DNA of 64,000 nucleotides from Balneolaceae bacterium. Its GTDB lineage: Bacteria; Bacteroidota; Rhodothermia; Balneolales; Balneolaceae. Location: NCBI GenBank assembly GCA_006969905.1, contig CP030887.1, positions 930,001 to 994,000 on the forward strand, given 5' to 3'. Below the pieces are notes generated by a model. The model was not told where the DNA came from. It did no database searches and saw only the letters and a list, made by a program, of their open reading frames with translations. Both the position numbers and the translations under genes were made by a program. Below are positions 35,261 to 44,203 of this stretch, piece by piece. How positions within the stretch are numbered: the first letter of the stretch is position 1; each line of letters starts with the position of its first letter.

Positions 35261-36184
35261 TTATTGAATGGCGAAAATAACGTCTGTAATGGTATCTTTT
35301 GGGGCGGTTTCTTTGGGATTACTTATATAATGCTCAAAAGGATGAACTCCTTTTACGGCCTTAAATTCTTTCCCGCGGTGCATGGTATACATGGTACTCC
35401 AGGCATTGCCAAGATGATGATAGGCACCGACATGACGAAGAGTATAAATTTTTGTGGGTTTAATTTCACCACTTACAAAACCATCAGGTAAGTTTTCAGG
35501 AATGGAAGCAATCCCAACACACCCGGTATAGGTAGCTTTTTGTTTAACAAAATCCCATTTGTGATAAATAGTATAAGCCTCACCTGTTGCAATATCTGAA
35601 TGATTTTTTATGAAATCTTCAATTTTTCCAAAATCATCAACCATAACCGTTCCAATATCACCGATATCGCATGTAGTATTAATTCCGATATACTTTGTTC
35701 CGGCAAAATGAGATTCCCCTCTAAATTCCAGCTTTGATTCAATCTCGCCCTTTTCCACATAATCCTTCAAAAGATTCAATCCTCGGTCATAATCTGAACC
35801 AATAATATTTTGCATCATGGTTTTCATCCAGAACATGAAAAAAGGAAGAGAACTGTCCATAACCCACGTAACTTTTGTTCCATCACCTTCCGGCGAAAGC
35901 TCAAACCGAGTAACAGCTTTTGATTTCCACGGTTTTAAGAATGTTAAATCGTATTCGATAAACTCATTTTCAACCTCTTTGATTACAGACATATTTCCCT
36001 CACCCGTTCGCTTGCCTTTCCATTCGTAGTATTTAGCATCATCAGAAACATTCACTTCCACACCGGGTTCCATAATCAGCCAGGGAGACCAGGCTGGCCA
36101 CTCATTAAAATCATTGAGTTTTGAGAAAACTTCTTTCGGGGAAGAATTAATTGTGGTGGAACGGCTAACATTAATTTTAGGCAT
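35261..36184 (-). CDS. SRPBCC-domain protein fused to a GyrI-like effector-binding domain
   Basis: A 307-residue two-domain protein. Residues 1-150 form an SRPBCC/polyketide-cyclase-like lipid-binding fold (TTINSSPKEVFSKLNDFNEWPAWSPW). Residues 160-307 are a GyrI-like small-molecule domain (GTKYIGINTTCDIGDIGTVM...YTLRHVGAYHHLGNAWSTMY). Fusions of these two ligand-binding folds are common in Bacteroidota-side genomes, but the ligand is unknown. No DNA-binding region is present, so it is not itself a regulator. Confidence 0.85.
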   Translation of the reverse strand: MPKINVSRSTTINSSPKEVFSKLNDFNEWPAWSPWLIMEPGVEVNVSDDAKYYEWKGKRTGEGNMSVIKEVENEFIEYDLTFLKPWKSKAVTRFELSPEGDGTKVTWVMDSSLPFFMFWMKTMMQNIIGSDYDRGLNLLKDYVEKGEIESKLEFRGESHFAGTKYIGINTTCDIGDIGTVMVDDFGKIEDFIKNHSDIATGEAYTIYHKWDFVKQKATYTGCVGIASIPENLPDGFVSGEIKPTKIYTLRHVGAYHHLGNAWSTMYTMHRGKEFKAVKGVHPFEHYISNPKETAPKDTITDVIFAIQ

Positions 36185-36315
36185 GGTAAAGAAGGATTAA
36201 TTGGTGCAATCAAAAAAATGAAATGAATTAAAGCAGCAAAAGCAAAAATTGTAATAGTTGTTAACAAAAAGAAACAGGAATGGTAGTATCTTTAGCGAAA
36301 TAAAAATGAAGCAAA

Positions 36316-37404
36316 ATGATTAAGATTAGTCGGTTCAGGGCTTTTGTAAGAAAACACCAGAAAAGTATGCCGGTTGTTTTCTTTATGTTAGGTTTTATTT
36401 GGGATTCGCTAACGCTTGGAAGCATAGACCGCCTGTATGACCGATTTATCCTTTGTTTTTACCTGGTATCGCTTAGTGTGTGTTTATACCTTTTTAATCT
36501 TGCAGATGATGGAAAATGGAAGGGTACTTTTTTAGAGAGATATGAGGATTATTTTCCGCTAGCCATCCAGTTTTTTATAGGGGGGTTGTGTAGTGCATAC
36601 GTGATTTTCTTTTCAAGGAGCGTCTCTTTTACCAAGACTATTTCCTTTTTTGTGATTCTGGTAGTCCTTCTTTTTGCTAATGAGTTACTAAAAAAGCGTA
36701 TATCGAATAAGTATCTCCAGTTCGGAACATATTTCTTTGTGAATTTTACATTCTTTACATTTTTCATCCCGGTTTTAGTAAACAAGATGAATGGATTTGT
36801 TTTTTTAATTTCCGGGGGAATAAGCCTGGCAAGCACGTTATTTCTGGTTGTTTTTATTTATGGAAAAAGCCCCTCAACCCGTGCAGAGCTAAATAAAACC
36901 AAGCTTATTGGATTGATCGTATCCATTTATGCGATGATTAATATTTTTTACTATTACAACTTAATTCCACCGGTTCCACTGGCTCTTCAGGAAGGTATAA
37001 TTGCGCATCATGTGGCTAAAGCAAACAATACATATTTTGTTACTTACCAGGATGAAGGGCTTATCCCGGACTTCAATAAGGTAGTGAGAACCAATCCCGA
37101 GGATTCTGTATTCATTTTCACTTCAATTTTTGCCCCAGCTGATTTAAAAAAGAAAGTGAATCATCACTGGCAGTGGAAGAATCAAAAAACTGAAAAATGG
37201 GAAACAACGGATATAATAGAATATCAGATAGTAGGTGGTAGAGAAGACGGATACAGGGGTTATACTTTTAAAGAAGTACTAAAGGAAGGAGAATGGAGAG
37301 TAGATGTGGCAACAGCAGACGAACAAATTTTGGGTAGAATTAAATTTGAAATCGTAGAAGATTCAACAAGGAAAATCAAAAACCTGATAACAAAGAGTTT
37401 CTGA
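36316..37404 (+). CDS. Membrane protein with C-terminal DUF2914 domain
   Basis: A 362-residue protein. Residues 1-225 contain seven or so hydrophobic helices. After about residue 255 comes a soluble DUF2914 domain: EDSVFIFTSIFAPADLKKKV, HHWQWKNQKTEKWETTDIIE and EGEWRVDVATADEQILG. DUF2914 domains are found on outer-surface and membrane proteins of unknown role. It stands upstream of the lipoprotein cluster in the same direction. Function is not known. Confidence 0.8.
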   Translation: MIKISRFRAFVRKHQKSMPVVFFMLGFIWDSLTLGSIDRLYDRFILCFYLVSLSVCLYLFNLADDGKWKGTFLERYEDYFPLAIQFFIGGLCSAYVIFFSRSVSFTKTISFFVILVVLLFANELLKKRISNKYLQFGTYFFVNFTFFTFFIPVLVNKMNGFVFLISGGISLASTLFLVVFIYGKSPSTRAELNKTKLIGLIVSIYAMINIFYYYNLIPPVPLALQEGIIAHHVAKANNTYFVTYQDEGLIPDFNKVVRTNPEDSVFIFTSIFAPADLKKKVNHHWQWKNQKTEKWETTDIIEYQIVGGREDGYRGYTFKEVLKEGEWRVDVATADEQILGRIKFEIVEDSTRKIKNLITKSF

Positions 37405-37448
37405 AACCGTTACGACAATCAGCTTTTCCCTATAAATTCAGGAGTTAT

Positions 37449-37813
37449 ATGAAAAAAGCCGCAGGGGTGATAAAGAGTTCGTTAATAGCCATGATTTTTT
37501 TGGGTTGGGTTGTTCAGGTAACCTATTCGAAAACGAGAACGGAACCATTTATGCGGAACTAAGGGAAGACGAATTGGCAATTATGAATGGCAGGGATGAA
37601 AGTATTTATTATGCAGCTCTGGACCTTGAAACATCTTATGTGGTTGACCTGATGCTGGTTTCTTCCGAAGAAAACAGGATTTACCCTAATTCCTCAAAAT
37701 CAATCCCCAAAAACGAGATATTGGGTTATCGCGAAGGAGGAAAAATAATCATATATTCATGGAACGAAAATCAGTCTCCTGAGAGCTTTTCCAAAAGTAT
37801 AATTACTAAATAA
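37449..37813 (+). pseudogene. Small lipoprotein, frameshifted by a 5-bp tandem duplication
   Basis: The ATG at 37449 has an AGGAG RBS and starts a signal peptide (MKKAAGVIKSSLIAMIFLG). The frame then goes wrong at GGGTTGGGTT (37502-37511). Removing one GGGTT copy gives the lipobox MIFLGCSGN and joins the reading frame that runs to 37813. In the present sequence only the downstream frame is open, and a TTG at 37505 could start it without export. The mature part (AELREDELAIMNGRDESIYYA...) matches the paralogue at 38153. It could be phase variation, decay or a sequence error. Confidence 0.75.
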
Positions 37814-38145
37814 TGAAGCGCTTAGTTTCCATATTATTTGTAGTCACACTTATTACAGGCTGTAATGTTTTTAACAATGAGCAACAGGTCGTTTTTGGAG
37901 AAATAGAAAATGAACTGCTAACAATTTATAACATCAGTAAAAATGACGTTTACATTAATATATTAGTAACAGAGACGGTTCCATATACTTTTTGGGCTCC
38001 ATTTTCCAAGGAATCGAACCGAATAGCTCCGGGCTCTTCTTCATCTGTTCCAACCAAGTTTCTTTTTAGTTATGAAAAAGGTAAAGAGATAACTGTTTTT
38101 TTTGGACCTCGTTGGAGCCAACCGGAGAAGATGTTGAGTTTATAA
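37813..38145 (+). CDS. Small lipoprotein, second of three tandem paralogues
   Basis: A 110-residue protein with a lipoprotein signal (VVTLITGCNVFNN, Cys at 17). The mature domain is all-beta in pattern, with ENELLTIYNISKNDVYINIL, ESNRIAPGSSSSVPTKFLFSY and KEITVFF. It parallels the genes on both sides in the order of blocks: (E/D)LxI.N, NRI.P..S..., (F/L)(G/S)Y..G. The start overlaps the previous stop by one base (TAATG). Function is unknown. Confidence 0.65.
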   Translation: MKRLVSILFVVTLITGCNVFNNEQQVVFGEIENELLTIYNISKNDVYINILVTETVPYTFWAPFSKESNRIAPGSSSSVPTKFLFSYEKGKEITVFFGPRWSQPEKMLSL

Positions 38146-38152
38146 TTATAAA

Positions 38153-38503
38153 ATGATGTCAAAAATATATACCAAAGTGTTAATTACCGCGGTGCTCTTA
38201 ATGGGTTGTGGCATTTTTGAAAGCAGCTATAGTGAAGTACAGGCAGATCTAGGTAGAGATTACTTAACAATTACGAATGGATCACCTCAAACCATTCATT
38301 ATGCTGTTTTTGAGAGAGTAACATTAGCATCAATAAACTGGAGCCCAGGTTCATCAGGTGAAAACAGAATTGATATAGATCAATCAGAACAAATACATAA
38401 AAGCGAGATTTTTGGGTATGAAGAGGGGGATGAGGTAGTAGTGTATTATTGGTATGGGGACTTTATTCCAGGAATGAGTTTAGAACATTTAATAGTGAGA
38501 TAA
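38153..38503 (+). CDS. Small lipoprotein, third of three tandem paralogues
   Basis: A 116-residue protein with lipobox LLMGCGIF. The mature part LGRDYLTITNGSPQTIHYAV, ENRIDIDQSEQIHKSEIFGY and EGDEVVVYYW aligns with the product of the broken gene at 37449 and, more weakly, with that at 37813. A single Met codon before MSKIYT leaves the start uncertain by one codon. These three genes are one small paralogous family of likely periplasmic, surface-anchored proteins with no recognised domain. Confidence 0.65.
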   Translation: MMSKIYTKVLITAVLLMGCGIFESSYSEVQADLGRDYLTITNGSPQTIHYAVFERVTLASINWSPGSSGENRIDIDQSEQIHKSEIFGYEEGDEVVVYYWYGDFIPGMSLEHLIVR

Positions 38504-38509
38504 AAAGGC

Positions 38510-38851
38510 ATGCCCAAAGTAAAGCTTTTAAAAATAGCGCATGGCCGCAGCGGTGATAAAGGAAACGGATCAAATGTTGGGATTATAGCCCGCCACCCCG
38601 ATATATACCCTTTTTTAAAAGAAACCCTTACAGAAGAAAGGGTGAAAGCACACATGAAACATGTGTGTAAAGGAGAAGTTGAGCGTTATGAGTTGCCTAA
38701 TATTGGGGCGCTCAATTTTATTCTGAACGAAAGCCTTGGGGGAGGCGGAACAGTATCTTTGAAACTGGATGCCCAGGGAAAAACCCATGCCTCCCAGGTT
38801 TTACGGATGGATGTTGATGTGCCGGAAGAGCTTTTAGATTTAGTTGAATAA
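38510..38851 (+). CDS. AtuA C-terminal-domain-like protein
   Basis: A 113-residue stand-alone domain matching the C-terminal, ferredoxin-fold part of AtuA-type acyl-CoA carboxylase-related proteins. The signature is LLKIAHGRSGDKGNGSNVGI near the N-terminus and LPNIGALNFILNESLGGGGTVSL (about residues 62-84). It is often next to an AtuA N-terminal gene, but none is visible here. Its role is uncertain. It is 6 bp downstream of the third lipoprotein in the same direction. Confidence 0.85.
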   Translation: MPKVKLLKIAHGRSGDKGNGSNVGIIARHPDIYPFLKETLTEERVKAHMKHVCKGEVERYELPNIGALNFILNESLGGGGTVSLKLDAQGKTHASQVLRMDVDVPEELLDLVE

Positions 38852-38893
38852 TATCAGGCTAAACGGTTGTGTTTGCATTTGGGTTGAAATAAT

Positions 38894-39910
38894 ATGATAC
38901 AACCTAAACCAGCATCAGGACCATTTTTAAAACCACCCAAACAAAAAAACCTTTTCGGGGAAGAAAGGCGTGTTGGGGTAGAGTTTGAGTTTTCAGGAAT
39001 AGGCCTTAATGAGACGGCGGAATTGATTACCGAACTGTTTGGCGGAGAGGTAAATGAAAAAAATGCTTACCAACTTGAAATAAATAAAACCCGGCTGGGC
39101 AAATTTAAGGTTGAATTGGACTCCAGCCTTTTCCTAGATAAAGGGTACGAAAAGCAACTGAACAAACTCGGAATTGATGTAAACAGTTTTGGTAAAAAGG
39201 AAAATATAGAAAAGAAATTCAGAGAAATAGCTTCCTCAGTAGTTCCTTTTGAAATTGTAAGCCCTCCGGTTAGAATACCGAAGCTTAAAGAGTTGGAAAA
39301 GCTTATAGAGCAGCTTCGCAGAAAAAAGGCAAAGGGAACACGGGCCTCGGTGTTTAATGCATTTGGAATGCATCTCAATCCGGAAGTTACCTCAAGCGAT
39401 CCGGAAAGTATTGTCAGGTATATAAAGGCATTCATTCTCATTGAGCCCTGGATACGGCGATCTGCTAAAATTGACTGGAGCAGAAGATTAACTCCATACA
39501 TAGAAGAATACAGCAAAGCTTTCAAAAGTAAAGTGTTGAATGACTCATATAACCCCGATCTTAAGCTACTAATTACAGATTATATTGAATCCGGAAATAC
39601 AAGAAATCAATCTCTGGATTTGCTTCCTCTTTTTGGGTTCTTAGAACAAGAAACCACAAGTAAGTTAATAAAAGACGGGTTAACGTCAGAAAGACCGACC
39701 TTCCATTATAGGTTACCAAATTGCGAAATTGAAAATGCAGAATGGTCACTGGCAGTTGAATGGAACCGGTGGATTTGGGTTGAAAGAATGGCAGAACATG
39801 AGCTTCTCAATCAGTATTCAAAACAGTACAAAAAAATGATGCTCAAGCCCATTATCAAAGAAGAAGGCTCGTGGATAGAACTTATTGCAAGATGGATGGA
39901 AAATGAGTAA
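38894..39910 (+). CDS. Amidoligase-family enzyme
   Basis: A 338-residue protein of the amidoligase_2 group (ATP-dependent, glutamine-synthetase-like fold). RRVGVEFEFSGIGLNETAEL (about residues 21-40) is the first acid strand. FEIVSPPVRIPKLKELEKLI and FNAFGMHLNPEVTSSDP follow with further metal/ATP-binding residues. The fold forms peptide-type amide bonds between an acid and an amine. The gene overlaps the following glutamine-amidotransferase-like gene by 8 bp, the known partnership for this family. Confidence 0.85.
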   Translation: MIQPKPASGPFLKPPKQKNLFGEERRVGVEFEFSGIGLNETAELITELFGGEVNEKNAYQLEINKTRLGKFKVELDSSLFLDKGYEKQLNKLGIDVNSFGKKENIEKKFREIASSVVPFEIVSPPVRIPKLKELEKLIEQLRRKKAKGTRASVFNAFGMHLNPEVTSSDPESIVRYIKAFILIEPWIRRSAKIDWSRRLTPYIEEYSKAFKSKVLNDSYNPDLKLLITDYIESGNTRNQSLDLLPLFGFLEQETTSKLIKDGLTSERPTFHYRLPNCEIENAEWSLAVEWNRWIWVERMAEHELLNQYSKQYKKMMLKPIIKEEGSWIELIARWMENE

Positions 39911-40694
39911 AGGAAAAGCAAAAATAGGGATAACAGGACCCGATAAAGGCGGATCAGGGGCCTGGATATTTACGGCTCTATCCGTGTATTTAGCTGGGGG
40001 AAAACCAATACGAATTCAACCAAAAAGGCCAGTTGGAATAGATAGAATAGATGGGTTGATTATTGGGGGCGGAGCAGATGTGGAGCCGGTAACGTATGGA
40101 GAAAAGCCAATACATAAGAAGAAAGTAAAAAAGGATACGCGGTCAATCCTTGAGTGGATTCTAACTATTATATTTTTTCCGGTGTATTGGTTGGTTAGGT
40201 ATTTCCAGAAAACAAAAAGTGCACCAATTGACCAGGAAAGAGACCGGCTAGAATTTGAGCTGCTCTCTGAAGCTCTTAAGCAAAATAAGCCGGTTTTAGG
40301 TATTTGCAGGGGAATGCAACTTATGAATGTTCACTTCGGGGGTACGCTTCATCAGGATGTGAGTGGGTTTTATGTTGAAACGGCGCAGATTTCTTCCATT
40401 CTACCCAGAAAAAGCGTACTTATAGAACCCTCTTCCAAGCTGGCTAAAATTCTTCAAGTGAACCAATGTATGGTAAATGCCCTTCATAATCAGGCAATAA
40501 AAGACCCCGGAGAAGGAGTTGAGATAATAGCCAGAGAAGAAATGACTTCGGTGCACCAGGCAATAGAGCATAAGAGTTTTGCTTTTGTGATTGGTGTACA
40601 GTGGCATCCCGAGTACCTGATCCAACACTTCAGACAAAGAAAAATATTTAGAAGCCTGGTGAAGTGCGCAGAGGAAAACTGTGGATTTGGTTAG
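39903..40694 (+). CDS. Class-I glutamine-amidotransferase-like hydrolase (peptidase C26)
   Basis: A 263-residue protein related to gamma-glutamyl-gamma-aminobutyrate hydrolase PuuD. The nucleophile elbow GICRGMQLMNVHFGG (Cys at about 137) and the His/Glu pair in GVQWHPEYL are present. An uncommon insertion at about 80-105 contains a hydrophobic stretch (ILTIIFFPVYWLVRYF) that could dock it on the membrane. The ATG at 39903, inside the amidoligase end, is preferred over one at 39885. Coupling to an amidoligase suggests a make/cleave pair acting on a gamma-glutamyl-type amide. Confidence 0.85.
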   Translation: MSKGKAKIGITGPDKGGSGAWIFTALSVYLAGGKPIRIQPKRPVGIDRIDGLIIGGGADVEPVTYGEKPIHKKKVKKDTRSILEWILTIIFFPVYWLVRYFQKTKSAPIDQERDRLEFELLSEALKQNKPVLGICRGMQLMNVHFGGTLHQDVSGFYVETAQISSILPRKSVLIEPSSKLAKILQVNQCMVNALHNQAIKDPGEGVEIIAREEMTSVHQAIEHKSFAFVIGVQWHPEYLIQHFRQRKIFRSLVKCAEENCGFG

Positions 40695-40703
40695 AAATGA
40701 AAA

Positions 40704-41279
40704 TTAATTTGAAGAATAAAAACGAATGGGTATTTCTATTTGAACAACATCCCAACTAAGAATCATTTTTGTTGTATTTAGTATCACTTCTTCAAACTCA
40801 ATAGTAAATGCTTCAACCGGAGTTTCAAGGATAGATACGGGTACATCAAAGCGGACATAGTCCAGTTCCTGATTATAGTCAAAAGCACCCCATTGCCCCA
40901 AGCCATTATTTAAAATAATAGTCCATGTACTTTCATTGGGTATAGAAAAAAGTGCGTAGGTTCCTGCTTCTATGGTCTGCTCCGCCATTCGGATAGTGTT
41001 GGTAATAGTTATTTCTGTGGCTTCGTTTGCACCGGTTCTCCAAACCTCACCATAAGGCTCCCACTCACCAAAAATAGTACGGTCTCTTCGATAGGGCTGG
41101 CCATAAACTACTTTTATGTATGTATTTACATGCTTTATGGCTGAAATAGCTATAGGGCTTTTTCTGTTTCCCGTAGGAGCTTCCTGTGGAGTAGAGGGTT
41201 TTCTGGGTTGGCAGCCAATCATAAAAGAAAAAGCGAACAGAAAAAGAAAAACAGCCAGGTAATTTTGTTTTATAGTCAT
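40704..41279 (-). CDS. DUF2911 lipoprotein
   Basis: A 191-residue lipoprotein. The signal ends FSFMIGCQP (Cys about 23). The DUF2911 domain has the typical blocks YGQPYRRDRTIFGEWEPYGEVWRTGANEATEI and GTYALFSIPNESTWTIILN. The family is common in Bacteroidota and of unknown function. It starts immediately after the 972-residue surface gene (TAATG overlap), so the two are probably expressed together. Confidence 0.9.
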   Translation of the reverse strand: MTIKQNYLAVFLFLFAFSFMIGCQPRKPSTPQEAPTGNRKSPIAISAIKHVNTYIKVVYGQPYRRDRTIFGEWEPYGEVWRTGANEATEITITNTIRMAEQTIEAGTYALFSIPNESTWTIILNNGLGQWGAFDYNQELDYVRFDVPVSILETPVEAFTIEFEEVILNTTKMILSWDVVQIEIPIRFYSSN

Positions 41280-44197
41280 TAAAAGTCACCAAAGATAAAC
41301 TGGGCTTGATTTCTGGTTGGTTCATAACCAATACCAAACCCAATATTAAAGCCTAAATTAGAAATATTAAACTGAAAATGAACCCCTGCCCCATAAACGC
41401 TACGACTGGTGTTAAAAAAATCGGGGGCATCTATATCGGTGACTGTATGCGAAAAAAGAGTCAAATAAATACTTCTCAGGTACGCCGGGACCAAAAGTCC
41501 GCCATCATCAGGATAAATAAGAGGGATAGCATACCGTAGACTGAACCGGCTCAGGTTTGGGGTTTGAGGAAAAATATCATCTGCATATCCGAGAGGAATG
41601 ATTGTGTCAGTGCTGTATAACAAGTTATCACTTTGTTGCAGAAACTGAAGATCAAGCCTGAGCGATTGATTAAGCTTTCTAAGCGGAGATACAAAACCAA
41701 TAATTCCATAGTAAAAGCCATATCGCTTTGCTAAAGGAGAAATGGCACCTCTTGCCCCGCTTGGAAACTGAAATTGTACTTCAGGGTCATTAAGTGCTTT
41801 TTCAGCAGAAACAAAAAGAGAAAGGCCGGAAGATTGTTGAACATCACGGGATTGTTGGAGAATTTTCAAACTTAACTGGGTGAATCCTCCCGCTTTATAT
41901 TGTGTGCCAAAATCAGAAAGGGGCTCTGGTGTAAGGTTATAATACCGGACTTGCTCAATAGAAAAAGATGGAGAAAAGAAGAAAGTGCTGGCCCGGGCGA
42001 TATTGCGAAAAACGTGAAATACAGGAACGCTGAACTCAAACCCGCGCTCCTGCAACATATAACCAAAAGAAGTATTATTTCCAGGATCTGTTGCCGTAAA
42101 GAAGCTTGGCTCACTATATCCGCTTATTTGAAATCCCGGAAAGAAAGTCCGGTTTGTATAGGTAGCATTATACCATAACCTGTTTTGGATACCAGTGATT
42201 TCCACAGAATAGCTTTGGCTTTGTAAAACATCGGTGCTGGTTATTTGTGCACCGAACTCGGTAGAACCGGATTTGTCTTTAGTAACCGGAAGGATAGCGC
42301 GAGGCTTAAGCCAACGCAGGTCATTCTTATATGGAGAGGTTTTCCATTTAGTGCTTTCAGATATCAGGGACTCTCCTAAGAGCGGCCTGTTAAGGCTTTC
42401 AATAAGCACCGGATCTTTCAGTGTCTCAGAACTATCGACAGGCTGGTTATAGAAATCCTCTTCCTTAAGTACCGCCAGCACTTGCTCCTGCCCTTGTTGG
42501 CTAATGTACGCAATGGAGCGTCCATCAGGCGAGTAGTCAGCCTCCATAGCATTAAATTCAGATTTGGTAAGCTGCAGTAGTTTTTCTGTTTCAAGGTTAT
42601 ACTCGAAAATGTTCATGGCCGGATAGCCGTCAACTGTAAAAAGCAACTTGTTACCGGAGGGGTGCCATGCAGGATCATGAACGGATGCCTGTTTGAAAGC
42701 AAGAGTGGGTAAACCATCTAAATCCTGATTCATGGTTTGCAGTGATGTAATCCATAAAGCCTGAACCCCCCGCTTATTCAGAATTACGGCAACCTGGTCC
42801 CGGTTAGCAGGATTTGAGGAAAGAAAGACGGGCGTTGTTGTATCATCAAAAGATTTAATTGTTTGTAGATTTCCACTTTTAGCTACAGAAACAATATCAG
42901 CAGAGGACTCATTAGTTTTTAAAGCAAGATACCCAGTCTTGGAAACAGTAGGGGAATAGGTACGGGCCCTGTTAGTAATGGGCACAGAAGAGGCTGAAGC
43001 AACATCCATTTTTATAATATCAGACAGATATGCGCCGATATAAACTCCTCGCGAAAAATATTCACTAAAAAGAAGCGAGTTTGAGCGGTTATCATATTCA
43101 ATATTAAAATCACCCACAGTAACGGATTCCTTTAAGCGGTCAGATTTTTTAGAAAGAATATTCAGTTTATAGAACCCTCTTGGAGCATTATACTGCGAGC
43201 TGTAAAAAACAATTTCGGATGGCGAAACCCAAACAGGCCCTCGTTGCCTAAGCCCCTTAACCGGTAACGGATATAAGTGATGCTTTTCATCAGTAGAGGA
43301 TGAAAGAAAGTTTTTTCTCTCCTCTTCACGTTTCTTTAACGCGATATTATAGTCTTTATATAATTCACCAGGCCATTTTCCGGTTACCTGCCGAAGGGCA
43401 AACCCATAGCCAAGAAAAAAGAGGTTGAGATGTGTATTAATAGTTTTTTTTGAGACATCCTCTCCATACTCATCATGAAGCCAATCTGTAAAAGTGTATC
43501 CGGCTATATAATGCCTGTTAAAAGGAAGGCTATAATCTGAAACGTGAAAAGTTTGCCCCATCGACCATTCAGAACCACCGCTTATATTTGCATTAAATTG
43601 ATTGTTGAAATAAGTGTAATTGCCACGGCCGGAGTTTTCAGATATCCCATTTTCAGACTCATGATAAACCGCCAGGCCTTCATGCAGCCCAACCGGAGGA
43701 AAGAAATTATAAGTTCGCGCCAGATCGGGCGAAAAAAGGCTTACAAAACCCGGTATGGAAATAGGGTTCATAACATTTCCATGATTAGCGTGCAGTAATT
43801 CATGGGGCAGTACTGCTTCCATCCAGGAGCCGGAAGCAGGATTGATGGCCTTACCCTTAAAAGGAGCAAGGTCAACTTCTGACCGGAAGTTGATGGGTGT
43901 TACAAAACCATTAGTAAGGTCATTATAATTTGTAAGAACAACAGGAAAGTTTTTTAATGATCCCCCGGTTAAGGATTCAGTTAATGGATATTGATGCTCA
44001 AGTATTCTACCCGCACGAAAAGCAAGGCTGTCCTGCCCTCCCGGATAGATGATTCGAAAATGATCTGTTTTTAAAACCTGCCAGTTCATTCCCGGAGGAC
44101 GGTGCTGGGCAAAGTAAATCTGAGGCTGTGCCACAACAGAACATGTGGAAAGAAAAGCTATGGCGAAAAACGAAAATGCGAAAAGTTTACGGTTCAT
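41279..44197 (-). CDS. Large surface protein: metallopeptidase-like domain, beta-propeller, beta-barrel
   Basis: A 972-residue exported protein (signal peptide to about 23, AQP). Residues 30-280 resemble a peptidase MA-type domain with an HELLHANHG zinc motif (about 132-140). Residues about 300-600 carry TolB/WD40-like repeats (LLFTVDGYPAMNIFEYNLET, DYSPDGRSIAYISQQG). The remainder is strand-rich with an aromatic C-terminus (FGFGIGYEPTRNQAQFIFGDF), like an outer-membrane barrel. It is probably a surface-anchored peptidase or propeller protein. DUF2911 follows in an operon. Confidence 0.75.
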   Translation of the reverse strand: MNRKLFAFSFFAIAFLSTCSVVAQPQIYFAQHRPPGMNWQVLKTDHFRIIYPGGQDSLAFRAGRILEHQYPLTESLTGGSLKNFPVVLTNYNDLTNGFVTPINFRSEVDLAPFKGKAINPASGSWMEAVLPHELLHANHGNVMNPISIPGFVSLFSPDLARTYNFFPPVGLHEGLAVYHESENGISENSGRGNYTYFNNQFNANISGGSEWSMGQTFHVSDYSLPFNRHYIAGYTFTDWLHDEYGEDVSKKTINTHLNLFFLGYGFALRQVTGKWPGELYKDYNIALKKREEERKNFLSSSTDEKHHLYPLPVKGLRQRGPVWVSPSEIVFYSSQYNAPRGFYKLNILSKKSDRLKESVTVGDFNIEYDNRSNSLLFSEYFSRGVYIGAYLSDIIKMDVASASSVPITNRARTYSPTVSKTGYLALKTNESSADIVSVAKSGNLQTIKSFDDTTTPVFLSSNPANRDQVAVILNKRGVQALWITSLQTMNQDLDGLPTLAFKQASVHDPAWHPSGNKLLFTVDGYPAMNIFEYNLETEKLLQLTKSEFNAMEADYSPDGRSIAYISQQGQEQVLAVLKEEDFYNQPVDSSETLKDPVLIESLNRPLLGESLISESTKWKTSPYKNDLRWLKPRAILPVTKDKSGSTEFGAQITSTDVLQSQSYSVEITGIQNRLWYNATYTNRTFFPGFQISGYSEPSFFTATDPGNNTSFGYMLQERGFEFSVPVFHVFRNIARASTFFFSPSFSIEQVRYYNLTPEPLSDFGTQYKAGGFTQLSLKILQQSRDVQQSSGLSLFVSAEKALNDPEVQFQFPSGARGAISPLAKRYGFYYGIIGFVSPLRKLNQSLRLDLQFLQQSDNLLYSTDTIIPLGYADDIFPQTPNLSRFSLRYAIPLIYPDDGGLLVPAYLRSIYLTLFSHTVTDIDAPDFFNTSRSVYGAGVHFQFNISNLGFNIGFGIGYEPTRNQAQFIFGDF

Positions 44198-44203
44198 ATA
44201 CGG

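Noticed and set aside
37505-37813. TTG at 37505 as a normal start of the first lipoprotein gene
   Set aside because: It has no RBS and would lose the signal peptide. The upstream ATG with AGGAG and the restored lipobox favour a frameshift.
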